In this document: positions 32,248-41,675 of the stretch, in pieces
Numbering within the stretch: position 1 is the first letter of the stretch
How the letters are laid out: every line of letters starts with the position of its first letter
Source of the DNA: Roseomonas xinghualingensis
Lineage (GTDB): Bacteria > Pseudomonadota > Alphaproteobacteria > Acetobacterales > Acetobacteraceae
Direction of reading: 5' to 3'
Assembly: GCF_025791835.1 (NCBI RefSeq)
Contig: NZ_JAOXLP010000024.1
Location: forward strand, 1 to 49,449
DNA length: 49,449 nucleotides
Program-made: the position numbers and the translations under genes
Notes under the pieces: model-generated
Told to the model about the DNA's origin: nothing
The model's database searches: none
The model's input: the letters and a program-made list of their open reading frames with translations, nothing else

Positions 32248-34219
32248 CGCCGGCCGCTACGCGCGCGGCACCGCCGCCCTCATTGAGGCGCTGCATGTCG
32301 CGCGCCGGGTGAACCTGGCGCCGCCGCCGAAGCTGACGCTGAGCGAGTGGGCCGCGCGCTACGCCGTCCTGTCGCGTGAGACCAGCGCCCAGACCGGGCG
32401 CTTCCGGTCCTACGCCTACCAGGACGGGATCATGGATGCGATCACCGACCCCTCGGTGACCGAGGTGACGGTGATGAAGTCGGCCCGTGTCGGCTTCACC
32501 AAGGTGCTGGACCATGTGGTGGGCTACTACATCCACCAGGACCCATCGCCGATCCTGGTGGTGCAGCCCCGCGTCGAGGACGCGGAGGATTACAGCAGCA
32601 CCGAGATCGAGCCGATGCTGCGCGACACGCCGGCACTCGCCAATATTGTGGGCGACCTGAAGGCGAAGGACAGCAAGCAGAAGCTGCTGAAGCGGGTGTT
32701 CCGCAACGGCGCCTCGGTATCCTTCGTCGGCGCGAACTCGCCGGGCGGCTTTCGGCGCATCACGGCGCGGATCATCCTGTTCGATGAGGTTGACGGCTAC
32801 CCCAAGGGCGGCGCGGGGCAAGAGGGCGACCAGATCGCCCTCGGCACCAAGCGGTCCGAGACCTTCTGGAACCGCAAGATCGTGAAGGGCTCCACCCCCA
32901 CCATCAAGGGCGAGAGCCGGATCGAGAAGGCCTGGCAGCAGAGCGACCAGCGGCGCTTCTTCGTCCCGTGCCCGCAATGCGGCGAGATGCAGCCCCTAGA
33001 ATGGGGCGGGCCCGACACGCCGCACGGCATCAAGTGGAAGAAGGACGAGAAGGGCCAAGGCCTACCCGAGACGGCCTACTACGTTTGCAAGGCCAGCGGC
33101 TGCGTCATCGATGAGATTGACAAGCCGGACATGGTCGCTGCGGGGGAATGGCGCGCGACCAACCCGGCCGGCAACCACGCGGGCTTCCATATCTGGGCCG
33201 GGTACAGCCTGCATGTGAACGCGTCCTGGCCGAACCTGGTCGCGGAATGGCTGCGGGTGAAGGACGATCCGCTGGAGCGGCAGACCTTCATCAACCTGGT
33301 GCTGGGCGAGCCTTACGAGGATCGCGGCGACAAGGCGCTGGCGGAGAGCCGGCTCCTCGCCCGCTGCGAGGTCTGGGATGCCGAGGTGCCGGACGGCGTG
33401 GCGATCATCACTGTGGGCGGTGACGTCCAGGATGACCGCATCGAGCTTGAGGTGGTCGGGTGGGGGCGGAACGAGGAAAGCTGGTCCATCGCCCATAAGG
33501 TGATCGAGGGGGACCCGGACCAGCAGGCGACCTGGGATCTGGTGGATCAGTTCCTCAAGCGGCGCTGGAGCCGAGCGGATGGTCGGACCTTCGCCGCCGC
33601 GGCGGCCTGCATCGACAGTGGTGGCCATCACACGCAACGGGTCTACGCCTTCGCCAAGGCGCGGCTGGGCCGGAGGATCTGGGCCATCAAGGGCGAGAGC
33701 GCCCAGGGTGGCCAGCGGTCGCCGGTCTGGCCAGCGAAGCGGCCGACGAGCAAGACGAAGGCCAGCTTCCGGCCGATCATCATCGGTGTGAATGCCGCCA
33801 AGGACGTGATCCGGGCGCGGCTCCACATCGAGAAGCCGGGGCCCGGCTACATGCATTTCCCGGCCGACCGGGACCTCAACTACTTCGCCCAGATGACCTC
33901 CGAGCGATCGGTGGTGAAGCAGGTGCGAGGGCAGCGGTTCCGGGTGTGGGAGTTGCCGCCGGGGCGACGGAACGAGGCGCTGGACCTGCGGGTCTATGCC
34001 TATGCCGCGCTCTGCGGGCTGTTCCACTTCGGGCTGAAGCTGAACCAAATGGCCGAGCAGGTCGGCGCGGCCGAGGGCCCCGTCGTGCAGGCGGAGCCGG
34101 TGCCACCGCATGTGCCCTCGGCCGAGGTGATCGCTGCCACGGCCACTCCGGTGAGGCAGCCGCGTCCGCCGCGGCAGGGTGGGTTTTTCAACAAGCGACC
34201 TGGATACTTCGGGAGGTGA
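32222..34219 (+). CDS. Terminase large subunit, lambda GpA family
   Basis: 665 residues, the usual length. 'LSEWAARYAVLSRETSAQTG' is the GpA-family opening; the ATPase shows 'VTVMKSARVGFTKVLDHVVG' (Walker A variant) and 'RIILFDEVDGYP' (Walker B). A zinc-like 'FVPCPQCGEMQPLEW' and the C-terminal nuclease region 'AACIDSGGHHTQRVYAFAK' follow. It packages DNA into proheads and cuts cos. Start is GTG at 32222. Confidence 0.95.
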   Translation: MTEQVRPTDAGRYARGTAALIEALHVARRVNLAPPPKLTLSEWAARYAVLSRETSAQTGRFRSYAYQDGIMDAITDPSVTEVTVMKSARVGFTKVLDHVVGYYIHQDPSPILVVQPRVEDAEDYSSTEIEPMLRDTPALANIVGDLKAKDSKQKLLKRVFRNGASVSFVGANSPGGFRRITARIILFDEVDGYPKGGAGQEGDQIALGTKRSETFWNRKIVKGSTPTIKGESRIEKAWQQSDQRRFFVPCPQCGEMQPLEWGGPDTPHGIKWKKDEKGQGLPETAYYVCKASGCVIDEIDKPDMVAAGEWRATNPAGNHAGFHIWAGYSLHVNASWPNLVAEWLRVKDDPLERQTFINLVLGEPYEDRGDKALAESRLLARCEVWDAEVPDGVAIITVGGDVQDDRIELEVVGWGRNEESWSIAHKVIEGDPDQQATWDLVDQFLKRRWSRADGRTFAAAAACIDSGGHHTQRVYAFAKARLGRRIWAIKGESAQGGQRSPVWPAKRPTSKTKASFRPIIIGVNAAKDVIRARLHIEKPGPGYMHFPADRDLNYFAQMTSERSVVKQVRGQRFRVWELPPGRRNEALDLRVYAYAALCGLFHFGLKLNQMAEQVGAAEGPVVQAEPVPPHVPSAEVIAATATPVRQPRPPRQGGFFNKRPGYFGR

Positions 34220-34220
34220 C

Positions 34221-34442
34221 ATGGCGCGCACTGCCGAACAGGTGCAGGCCGAAATCGACGGTATCCTGCGCCGCCGAGCGGCTGGCGTGACCGAGGTCCG
34301 CCATGCAGATCGAAGCGTGAAGTTCGACCCCGCTGCCGACGACCGCGTCCTGGCCGATCTGCGGGATGAGCTTGCCACCCTCAGTGGTGCGCCGCTCCGG
34401 ACGCGCATCTCTTACCGCCGCGTGGGGATGCGCCGATGCTGA
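34221..34442 (+). CDS. gpW-like head-tail joining protein
   Basis: 73 residues starting MARTAEQVQAEIDGILRRRA, with GGGAGG seven bases before the ATG. Size, location between terminase and portal, and the pattern 'VRHADRSVKFDP' fit gpW, which closes the head after packaging and makes the tail attachment site. It overlaps the portal gene by seven bases. Confidence 0.75.
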   Translation: MARTAEQVQAEIDGILRRRAAGVTEVRHADRSVKFDPAADDRVLADLRDELATLSGAPLRTRISYRRVGMRRC

Positions 34443-36001
34443 AGCAGCTGGTGGATGGGGCGGTGTCGGTGTTCTCGCCGGCACGCGGCCTGGCGCGCGC
34501 CCAGATCCGCGCCCGGGAGCAGCGTGTCCTGGCCTACACGGCCGGGCAGATCCTGCCGCGCGGCAAGGAGTGGCAGGCGTCCCGGAAGGGGCCGAACGCA
34601 GAACTGCGGGACGCCCTGGGCTGGATGCGGCGCCGCTCGCGCGAACTGGTGCGCGACAACCCCATGGCGGCACGCATGGTGTCCGTCGCAGTTGCGCATG
34701 AGGTGGGCTACGGCATTAAGCCGCGGAGCATCACCGGCGACGAGACTGTGGACCGGAAGGTCATCACCCTGTGGGACCGCTTCGTCGCGAAGTCGGACCT
34801 GCACGGGCGGGTCGATCTCTATGGCCAGCAGGTTCAGATGGCCACGACGCGGCGCGTAGCGGGCGAAGCGCTGATGCGACTGGTCCGTATCCCGCCAGCC
34901 GAGGCGCGGCGCCTGCGCCTTCCAGTACCGTTACAGCTGGAGGTGCTAGAGCCGGAGATCCTGGACGACGCCCCGCTCCTGACCGGGCAGGCCGAGAGCC
35001 TCCGGGTCGTCTCCGGCATCGAGTTCGATCGCTCTGGCCGGCGCGTGGCTTACCGGATGCTCCGTCAACATCCGGATGAGGGGCTGGCGCCCCTGACCGC
35101 AGGCGGTGTCCGCTATGACCGTGTCCCGGCCGACGACGTGGTGCACCTCTATCGGGCCCATCGCCAGCGACCTGGGCAGGTGCGCGGCGTGCCGGACTTG
35201 GCACCGGTGATGATGCGGCTGCGTCGGCTGGAGGAGTACGAAGAGGCGGCCCTGGAGCAGGCCAAGGTCCAGGCGCTGCTCGGCGTCTTCTACGAGACGC
35301 CTACGCCGGCCGAAATCAGCTTCGAGGGCGAGCCCGTCGAGCAGGCTGAGGCCGGCGGTGAATTCCCTACCGAACTCTGGCCAGGGATGGTGGGGAACCT
35401 ACCTCCGGGCGCGACGGCGAAGTTCCTGCAGCCCTCCGGTGCGGGGGCTTTTGAGCCCTTCGCCAAGCATGAGTTGCGGATGATCGCTGCGGGTATGGAT
35501 CTGCCCTACGACCTGGCAACGGGCGATCTGAGCGACACGAATTACTCCAGCATGCGCGGCGGCAAGATCGCCTATCGCATGCTGGTCGAGCAGGACCAAT
35601 GGGCGATGCACATCCCGCAGATGTGCCAGCCGATCTGGGACGCCTTCATCCAGGCGGCCGTCCTCTTCGGGGAGCTGGAGGACCGGGCTGGAGGGTATCC
35701 AGTCGCTTGGAACCCGCCGCCCTTCCTGATGCTCGACCCAGGCAAGGAAATCCCGCCGATGGTGGATGCCGTCCGGGCAGGCTTCGCCACCTGGGACCAG
35801 ACGGTTGCAGGCCTCGGCTACGACCCGCGCCAGCAGTCGCGCGAGATCGCCCGGACCAATGCGGACCACGACCGGCTCGGCCTGATCCTCAGCACAGATC
35901 CTCGCCGTGTGGCGAATTCGGGTGGAGCCCAGGACGCGCGGCAGAACGCCGCTGTGGAGCTGGGCGCCAGGGGCGACGCGCCGCGCCAGCCCGCGGATTG
36001 A
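34436..36001 (+). CDS. Portal protein, lambda GpB family
   Basis: 521 residues. 'RRRSRELVRDNPMAARMVSV' and 'GYGIKPRSITGDE' are typical of the lambda portal family, as are 'EVLEPEILDD' and 'DLPYDLATGDLSDTNYSSMR'. It forms the dodecameric ring through which DNA enters. Intact at both ends; GGAG of the next gene starts just after its stop. Confidence 0.93.
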   Translation: MLKQLVDGAVSVFSPARGLARAQIRAREQRVLAYTAGQILPRGKEWQASRKGPNAELRDALGWMRRRSRELVRDNPMAARMVSVAVAHEVGYGIKPRSITGDETVDRKVITLWDRFVAKSDLHGRVDLYGQQVQMATTRRVAGEALMRLVRIPPAEARRLRLPVPLQLEVLEPEILDDAPLLTGQAESLRVVSGIEFDRSGRRVAYRMLRQHPDEGLAPLTAGGVRYDRVPADDVVHLYRAHRQRPGQVRGVPDLAPVMMRLRRLEEYEEAALEQAKVQALLGVFYETPTPAEISFEGEPVEQAEAGGEFPTELWPGMVGNLPPGATAKFLQPSGAGAFEPFAKHELRMIAAGMDLPYDLATGDLSDTNYSSMRGGKIAYRMLVEQDQWAMHIPQMCQPIWDAFIQAAVLFGELEDRAGGYPVAWNPPPFLMLDPGKEIPPMVDAVRAGFATWDQTVAGLGYDPRQQSREIARTNADHDRLGLILSTDPRRVANSGGAQDARQNAAVELGARGDAPRQPAD

Positions 36002-36013
36002 TCGGAGAAACAG

Positions 36014-38158
36014 ATGAGTGGCTCGACAGCGGCCCAGGCGGTCGCCGATTACCTGCGCGCGCGCGGCGGTGGTGCCGAGGCGGATGTCGTCTGCCTGGTG
36101 GAACTCACGGATGCCACTCTGCCGCCGCAGACCCGGGATCTGCCGGACGGCCGCCTGGAACTGTTGATCTACGGCGATGTCGGCTTCGAGGTGTCGGCGC
36201 GCGGCGTCCTCGCTGCTCTCGAAGGCTCCGAGAACCGAAACCTCCTGATCCGCATCAACAGCTTCGGTGGTATTGGCGAGGAAGGCTTCGCCATCCACAA
36301 CATCCTGGCCAGGCACGCCGGCACCAAGACAGTGGTGGTGGATGCCGTGGCGGCGAGCGCTGCCAGCATCGTGGCGATGGCGGGCGACGAGATCGTCATG
36401 CCGGCCGCATCGTTCCTGATGATCCACAACTCCGCCACCTTCACCTTCGGCGGGCGCCCCGAGCATCAGGCAACCATGGAGAAGCTGGCGCGGATCGATG
36501 CCGCGATGGCCGGCATTTACCAGCGCCGCACCGGCCTGCCGCTCGAAGAGATCGAAGCCATGATGGCCGCCGAGACATGGCTGACCGGCCCGGAGGCCGT
36601 CGCCAAGGGCTTCGCTACGCGCGTGGAAGGCCAGCCCCAAGCTGCCCCTGTTACCGCCCGCGCCCCCCAGATCGTGCAGGCCTTCGCCCGCGCGCCAGCC
36701 GCCGTGCTCGCCATGGCGACGACCCAGCCTTCCACCCAGCCGGCGCAGCCGGCCCATACCGAGGAGGTCCGCATGAGCGGAACCAATGCCCCGGCGGCCG
36801 AGCCCGCCGCGCCCGTGCCTGCCAACCCGCCGGCTCCGCCCGCGCCGCAGCCCGCCGCCCCTCCCACACTGCCGGCGCAGCCGCCGGTGACGGCGCAGGC
36901 CCTCAAGCCGGCCACGCTGGCGGAGCTGGAGGCGATTGCCGGCCGAGCCAAACTGGGTAGCGACTTCGTCCTGGCGCAGCTCCGCGGCGGAGCTACGGTG
37001 GACGCTGCCCGCGATGCTGCGCTGGAGGTGCTTGCCGCCGCCGGCCCGAACCGTCCCGGCATCATCGGCAACGCGCCGGTCGAGGGCGCTTCGCTGAAGG
37101 CCATGGGCGCCGCGATTGCTAAGCGCGGCGGCGTGAAGACCCCGGAGGTGCTGGCTGCGGCAGCACCTTATGAGGGCGCCACGCTGCGCGACATGGCGGC
37201 CGACGCCTACGAGATGCAGACCGGCCGCCGCGCCCGCGGCCTGACGCCGGACCAGCTGTTCCGCCACGTCCTGGCGAGCGGCACGGTCGGCATGCAGTCC
37301 ACCAGCGACTTCGCCCAGATGCTGAATGGCGCTGCGGCGGCGATCGTGCTGGACGGCTACCAGAGCGTCTCGGCCGAGTGGCGCAAGGTCGCGCGGACCT
37401 TCAACGTGGACGACTTCAAGCCGCGCGACGTCGCGGGCGGCTGGGACCTGCCGGACCTGAAGAAGGTGCCGGAACACGGGGAGATCGACTACGGCACCAT
37501 CAGCCGTGTGCTGGGCGCCGTGAAGCTGGAGACCTTCGCCCGCGGCTTCGCCTTCACCCGCCAGGCGCTGATCAACAACGACCTGTCCGACTTCACCAGT
37601 CAGAGCCAGGCCTATGGCATCATGGCCGCCAAGAGCGTGAGCGCCCGCGTCTGGCGTGTCTTCATTGAGGGAACCACGGCCGACTTCAACATGCGGGACG
37701 GCAAACCCTTCCTGCATGCCGACCACGGCAACCTGATCGCCTCCGGCTCCGACGTCACGGACGAGAGCCTGACCGAAGCGACGACGCTGATGCTGAAGCA
37801 GTCCCGCAGCGGGGTCTCGCTCGGCCTGCGCCCGCGCTACCTGGTGGTCGGCATCGGTCAGCTCTTCAAGGCGCGCAAGGTGATCGGCGTCGAGCGCTAC
37901 CAGGACGGCACGCCGAACCAGTTCAAGGATTACGAGATCGTCTTCGAGCCCTCTTTCCCGGAGAAGGGCTGGGCGCTCGTGGCTGATCCCACCCAGCGGC
38001 CCATGATCGCCGTCCCGCTGCTCGGCGGGCGCGAGGAGCCGGAGGTGGTGAGCGAGGCCTCCTTCGACACCTTCGGCATCAAGACGCGCGTGTCCCTCGA
38101 CTACGAGGCCGCGCCGATCGACTGGAATGGCCTCGTCTTTAACCCCGGCCCCGCCTGA
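36014..38158 (+). CDS. ClpP-type prohead protease fused to major capsid protein
   Basis: 714 residues in one frame. Residues ~20-205 are a ClpP-like serine protease: 'RINSFGGIGEEGFAIHNIL', nucleophile Ser in 'AVAASAASIVAMAGDEI', His in 'SFLMIHNSATF'. A Pro/Ala-rich linker (~235-295) and a short helical segment follow. From ~325 to the end is a Mu gpT-like major capsid protein: 'VARTFNVDDFKPRDVAG', 'FTRQALINNDLSDF', 'WALVADPTQRPMIAVPLLGG'. An internal ATG at 36773 with a strong ribosome site could give a protease-free product. GGAGAAA precedes the first ATG. Confidence 0.9.
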   Translation: MSGSTAAQAVADYLRARGGGAEADVVCLVELTDATLPPQTRDLPDGRLELLIYGDVGFEVSARGVLAALEGSENRNLLIRINSFGGIGEEGFAIHNILARHAGTKTVVVDAVAASAASIVAMAGDEIVMPAASFLMIHNSATFTFGGRPEHQATMEKLARIDAAMAGIYQRRTGLPLEEIEAMMAAETWLTGPEAVAKGFATRVEGQPQAAPVTARAPQIVQAFARAPAAVLAMATTQPSTQPAQPAHTEEVRMSGTNAPAAEPAAPVPANPPAPPAPQPAAPPTLPAQPPVTAQALKPATLAELEAIAGRAKLGSDFVLAQLRGGATVDAARDAALEVLAAAGPNRPGIIGNAPVEGASLKAMGAAIAKRGGVKTPEVLAAAAPYEGATLRDMAADAYEMQTGRRARGLTPDQLFRHVLASGTVGMQSTSDFAQMLNGAAAAIVLDGYQSVSAEWRKVARTFNVDDFKPRDVAGGWDLPDLKKVPEHGEIDYGTISRVLGAVKLETFARGFAFTRQALINNDLSDFTSQSQAYGIMAAKSVSARVWRVFIEGTTADFNMRDGKPFLHADHGNLIASGSDVTDESLTEATTLMLKQSRSGVSLGLRPRYLVVGIGQLFKARKVIGVERYQDGTPNQFKDYEIVFEPSFPEKGWALVADPTQRPMIAVPLLGGREEPEVVSEASFDTFGIKTRVSLDYEAAPIDWNGLVFNPGPA
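36761..36775 (+). promoter_or_regulatory. Internal ribosome site and start inside the protease-capsid gene
   Basis: GAGGAGG at 36761-36767 is followed five bases later by ATG at 36773, in frame. Translation from here would give 461 residues (MSGTNAPAAEPAAP onward) holding the linker and the whole capsid domain. The same device yields Nu3 scaffold within lambda gene C. The new N-terminus MSG also mimics that of the full protein. Confidence 0.65.
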
Positions 38159-38186
38159 CGCGGCCTGAACGAGAGAGGATCGCGAC

Positions 38187-38513
38187 ATGCAGAACTTCCG
38201 CCAGGTGGGCGACCAGCTCACCACCATCGCGCCGGCCGACGTGGTCTCCGGCCAGGGCATCAAGATCGGTGCCATCTTCGGCGTCTGCACCCACTCGGCC
38301 AAGAGTGGTGCCGATCTGGTGATCCGCATCAAGGGTGTGGTCACTTTGCCGAAGGCCTCGGGCGCCGTCACCGAGTTCCAGAAGGTCTACTGGAACGACA
38401 CGGACAAGGTCGTCACCGCCACTGCCACTGGCAACTCGCTCATCGGCGTGGGTCGCGCCGCGGCCTCTGGAGCAGGTTCGGTGGACGTGGTGCTCGACGG
38501 CACGAGCATCTGA
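38187..38513 (+). CDS. Capsid decoration/cement protein, DUF2190 family
   Basis: 108 residues starting MQNFRQVGDQLTTIAPADVV. The beta-rich pattern with 'VSGQGIKIGAIFGVCTHSA' and 'GNSLIGVGRAAASGAGSVDV' is the DUF2190 family, small proteins that follow the capsid gene in many phages and bind the head surface. GAGAGAGG is upstream of the ATG. Confidence 0.85.
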   Translation: MQNFRQVGDQLTTIAPADVVSGQGIKIGAIFGVCTHSAKSGADLVIRIKGVVTLPKASGAVTEFQKVYWNDTDKVVTATATGNSLIGVGRAAASGAGSVDVVLDGTSI

Positions 38514-38532
38514 GCCACGCGGGGCGTTGACG

Positions 38533-38862
38533 GTGATCGACTTCGACGCGCTGCTCAACGCCCCGATCTACGACGTGTTCGCAGAGCCGGTGCTCTACGC
38601 CCGGCCCGACGAGCCGCCCTTCGATGTCCGGGGCGTCTTCGACCACAGGCACCTGCCCATCGAGTTCACAGACGGGGCGGCGATGTCGGCCGAGCAGGTG
38701 ACGCTGCGGGTCAGGCTGTCCGACTTCCCGGCCCGGGTCAGCCCCGGACAGGGTGACCGGCTGCAGCTTCGTGGCGCCACCTGGTTCGTCCAGGACGTGC
38801 AGAACCTCGGAGAGGGAGAGGCCACCCTCGTCCTCTCCGCCCGCTCTCCGATCGATGGGTGA
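38533..38862 (+). CDS. Head-tail joining protein (gpFII-like)
   Basis: 109 residues from GTG at 38533; TTG at 38527 is an alternative. 'IDFDALLNAPIYDVFAEPVL' and 'GDRLQLRGATWFVQDVQNLG' fit the head-tail attachment family in the usual place after the decoration protein. Confidence 0.65.
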   Translation: MIDFDALLNAPIYDVFAEPVLYARPDEPPFDVRGVFDHRHLPIEFTDGAAMSAEQVTLRVRLSDFPARVSPGQGDRLQLRGATWFVQDVQNLGEGEATLVLSARSPIDG

Positions 38863-38866
38863 CGCC

Positions 38867-39493
38867 ATGCCGCTTCCTATCCGTGCCGGTGTCAGGGCAG
38901 CGGCACTGGCCCTGCTGCGAGAGCAGGTGCCGCAGGTGGAGGGCCGGGTTCACTCGGCGCGCGTCTGGCCGATCCCGGTGGGAGCCGAGCGCAAGAGCCT
39001 GCCGGCCCTTCTGGTCTATGCCTTCCGGGAGCGGAAGGCGCCCACCGGGAACCTCGGCGCGCCCAGCTTCAACACCACCGTCACCCTGGCCATCATGGCG
39101 CGGGCCGCCGGCAAGCGAGAAGCGGACGTCGAGGCGCAGCTGGACGAGATCTGCGGGGGCATCGAGGCGGGGCTGCTTGAGGATCCGAACTTCGTCTCCT
39201 GCCTCTCATCGGTCGGCGCCATCGACACGGTGATCGACATTCGTGGCGAGGGCGACCTGATGGTCGGTGAGGCCGCCATCACGATCGAGGTCACCTGGGG
39301 CGAGAACTTCGAGCCCCGCATCCCGCACCTTTTCACCGGCGCCGATGTCCGGGTGGATGCCATCGACCCGGCCGATCCGGTCGGCGCCTACGAGGCGCCC
39401 GCCCCCTGGCCCCAGCCAGACGCCCCGCCCCGCAAGAGCGGCCCGGACGGGCGCGCCGAGTGGGAATTTCCCGTCAACCCGCCCCTAGCCTGA
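38867..39493 (+). CDS. Tail terminator/minor tail protein, gpU-like
   Basis: 208 residues from ATG 38867 (an in-frame ATG at 38855 overlaps the previous gene). 'VRAAALALLREQVPQVEGRV' and 'LPALLVYAFRERKA' fit the small proteins that cap the tail tube between head-joining and sheath genes. The C-terminal ~35 residues are Pro-rich. Assignment leans on position. Confidence 0.55.
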   Translation: MPLPIRAGVRAAALALLREQVPQVEGRVHSARVWPIPVGAERKSLPALLVYAFRERKAPTGNLGAPSFNTTVTLAIMARAAGKREADVEAQLDEICGGIEAGLLEDPNFVSCLSSVGAIDTVIDIRGEGDLMVGEAAITIEVTWGENFEPRIPHLFTGADVRVDAIDPADPVGAYEAPAPWPQPDAPPRKSGPDGRAEWEFPVNPPLA

Positions 39494-39506
39494 GGAGGTC
39501 CCACCC

Positions 39507-40985
39507 GTGGCCGTAGGCTTCAACACGATCCCCGCGGACCTCCGCATCCCCCTCTTCTGGGCGGAGTTCGACAATTCGCAGGCCGGCTACGGCAGCAACG
39601 CCAAGCGCACGCTGCTGGTCGGCCAGACGATCACGCCTCTGGCCGCGACCATGGCTTGGCCGCGCCTCGTGACGTCTTACGAGGAGGCCGCCGGCCTCTT
39701 CGGCCAGGGCAGCATGCTGGCCAACATGATGAAGGCCTACCGGGCAAACGATACCTTTGGCGAAGTTTGGGTCTATCCTTTCGTGGATGTGACGGCCGGC
39801 GCCGCCGCCACGGGCACCATCACTGCCTCGGGCACTGCCACGGCGGCCGGCACCATCGCCCTCTATGTGGCCGGAACGCTGATCCCGGTCGGCGTCACCG
39901 TGGGGATGACAGCGGCGCAGGCGGCAGCGGCGATGGCCGCAGCCATCAACGCCAAGCCGACCCTTCCGGTCACTGCCTCGGCCAACGCCGCCGCCGTCAC
40001 CGTGACCGCCCGCCACAAGGGCACGCTCGGCAACGCGATCGACCTCCGGGCGAACTACCGGGGAGGCGCCGGTGGCGAGAGCCTGCCGGCGGGTCTCGGC
40101 CTCACCTTCGCGGCCATGTCTGGAGGCACGACCGATCCGGACCTGGTGCCGCTGGGGGCCGCCCTGGGGGATGAAGAATTCGACTTCGTCGTCTCGCCCT
40201 ACACTGGCGTCGGCCAGCTTGACACTCTGCGGGACATCATGGGCGACACGACCGGCCGTTGGTCCTGGCAGCGCCAGGCCTATGGCCATGTCTTCTCCAT
40301 GAAGCCCGGCGATGCGGCCGCGCTGCAAAGCTTCGGTGCGGCCCGCAACGACCAGCATGTGACGATCATGGGCGTGGATGGCAGCCCCACCCCGCCCTAT
40401 GAATGGGCAGCGGCCTATGGCGGCGCCGCGGCGGTGTCGCTCCGGGCAGACCCAGCACGGCCCCTGCAGACCGTGCCCATCCGGGGCGTCCTCGCCCCAT
40501 CGATCGACAAGCGCTTCCCACGCACGACGCAGCAGACGCTGCTGTCCTCCGGCATCGCCCTGGCGGATTTCGCGCGGGATGGCAGCGCCATGATCCTGCG
40601 CGCCGTGACCACCTACCAGCGGAACCGATGGGGCCAGGCGGACCTGTCGTATCTCGACACCGAGGTGCTGTTCATTGCCGCGGAGGTCGTCCGGCGGCTG
40701 CGCTCGGTGATCACCCAGAAGTTCGCGCGCTCCAAGCTTGCGAATGACGGCACGCGCTTCGGCGCAGGCCAGCCGATCGTCACGCCGAAGATCATCAAGG
40801 CGGAGCTGGTCGCGCAATACGCCATCATGGAGGAGGAAGGGCTTGTGGAGAACGCCCAGGCTTTCGCCGCCGCCACCATCGTGGAGCGCAGCACGTCGGA
40901 CGTGTCCCGCGTGAACGTCCTCTACGCCCCCGACTTCATCAACGGCCTGCGTGTGCTGGCCGTGCTGGCGCAGTTCCGGAGCTGA
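39507..40985 (+). CDS. Tail sheath protein, Mu gpL-like
   Basis: 492 residues from GTG at 39507 with GAGGAGG upstream. 'GFNTIPADLRIPLFWAEFDN' is the Mu-type sheath opening, an inserted Ala/Thr-rich domain covers ~100-190, and 'DFINGLRVLAVLAQFRS' closes it. The presence of a sheath shows the tail is contractile (myovirus morphology). Confidence 0.93.
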   Translation: MAVGFNTIPADLRIPLFWAEFDNSQAGYGSNAKRTLLVGQTITPLAATMAWPRLVTSYEEAAGLFGQGSMLANMMKAYRANDTFGEVWVYPFVDVTAGAAATGTITASGTATAAGTIALYVAGTLIPVGVTVGMTAAQAAAAMAAAINAKPTLPVTASANAAAVTVTARHKGTLGNAIDLRANYRGGAGGESLPAGLGLTFAAMSGGTTDPDLVPLGAALGDEEFDFVVSPYTGVGQLDTLRDIMGDTTGRWSWQRQAYGHVFSMKPGDAAALQSFGAARNDQHVTIMGVDGSPTPPYEWAAAYGGAAAVSLRADPARPLQTVPIRGVLAPSIDKRFPRTTQQTLLSSGIALADFARDGSAMILRAVTTYQRNRWGQADLSYLDTEVLFIAAEVVRRLRSVITQKFARSKLANDGTRFGAGQPIVTPKIIKAELVAQYAIMEEEGLVENAQAFAAATIVERSTSDVSRVNVLYAPDFINGLRVLAVLAQFRS

Positions 40986-40989
40986 ACCC

Positions 40990-41349
40990 ATGGCCAATAA
41001 GCGAGTGGCAGGCACCTGCTACGTCTACCAGGATGGCGCCCAACTGCAGCTGGGCGGCACCTTCAACATCGGTCCCAGCACGAAGAACCGGGAGGACGTG
41101 GTCGGCCTCTCGGGTCCGGTTGGGGTCAAGGAGACGGCCGTCCGCCCCTACATGGAGGTGGAGATCGTCAAGACGCCGGAGCTTCGGCTGACGGATCTGG
41201 AGAAGATCACAGACGCCACGATCACCGCGGAGCTGGCGGATGGCACGACGGCTGTCCTCTATAACGCATGCCAGATCGGTGAACTCGAATATACCGGCGC
41301 GGAAGGGACGATCACCGTCCGCTGGTCCGGCTCGCTGATGGAGATCTGA
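40990..41349 (+). CDS. Tail tube protein, Mu gpM-like
   Basis: 119 residues: MANKRVAGTCYVYQDGAQLQ then 'GTFNIGPSTKNREDVVGLSG'. Size, order after sheath and sequence pattern fit the Mu-type tail tube, which forms the inner channel. Start ATG is four bases after the sheath stop. Confidence 0.9.
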   Translation: MANKRVAGTCYVYQDGAQLQLGGTFNIGPSTKNREDVVGLSGPVGVKETAVRPYMEVEIVKTPELRLTDLEKITDATITAELADGTTAVLYNACQIGELEYTGAEGTITVRWSGSLMEI

Positions 41350-41351
41350 GG

Positions 41352-41675
41352 ATGAGCGATCAGGCAGAGAACATCAGGCCCGTCGAAGACCCCATGTCAC
41401 TCCCCCTCGGCAAGCCGATCAAGGCGCATGGGGCGGAGGTCCAGCGCCTCACCTTCCGCATGGCGAAGGGCGAGGACATCACCGCCTGCGGCGTGCCCTT
41501 CACGCTGAGCAGCGCCGGAGAGGCCGATATCAAGGCGCCGGCCATGTCGCGGATGATCGCCACCCTGGCATCCATTCCGCCTTCCTCGGTCGCGCAGATG
41601 GATGCGCCGGACTGGCTGGCGGCTGCCGGGATGGTCATCGGTTTTTTTACGGAACCGACCCAGGCGAAACCCTAG
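41352..41675 (+). CDS. Tail assembly chaperone, short form (Mu gp41-like)
   Basis: 107 residues, starting MSDQAENIRPVEDPMSLPLG with 'AEVQRLTFRMAKGEDITACG'. The family coats the tape measure during tail assembly and is not in the finished virion. Near its end it contains seven Ts at 41642-41648; a -1 shift there gives the longer form listed next. Confidence 0.85.
   Translation: MSDQAENIRPVEDPMSLPLGKPIKAHGAEVQRLTFRMAKGEDITACGVPFTLSSAGEADIKAPAMSRMIATLASIPPSSVAQMDAPDWLAAAGMVIGFFTEPTQAKP

Noticed and set aside
35399..38371. 990-aa reverse-strand open frame across portal and capsid genes
   Set aside because: Spans two unmistakable structural genes on the other strand; repetitive Arg/Gly composition and no motif.
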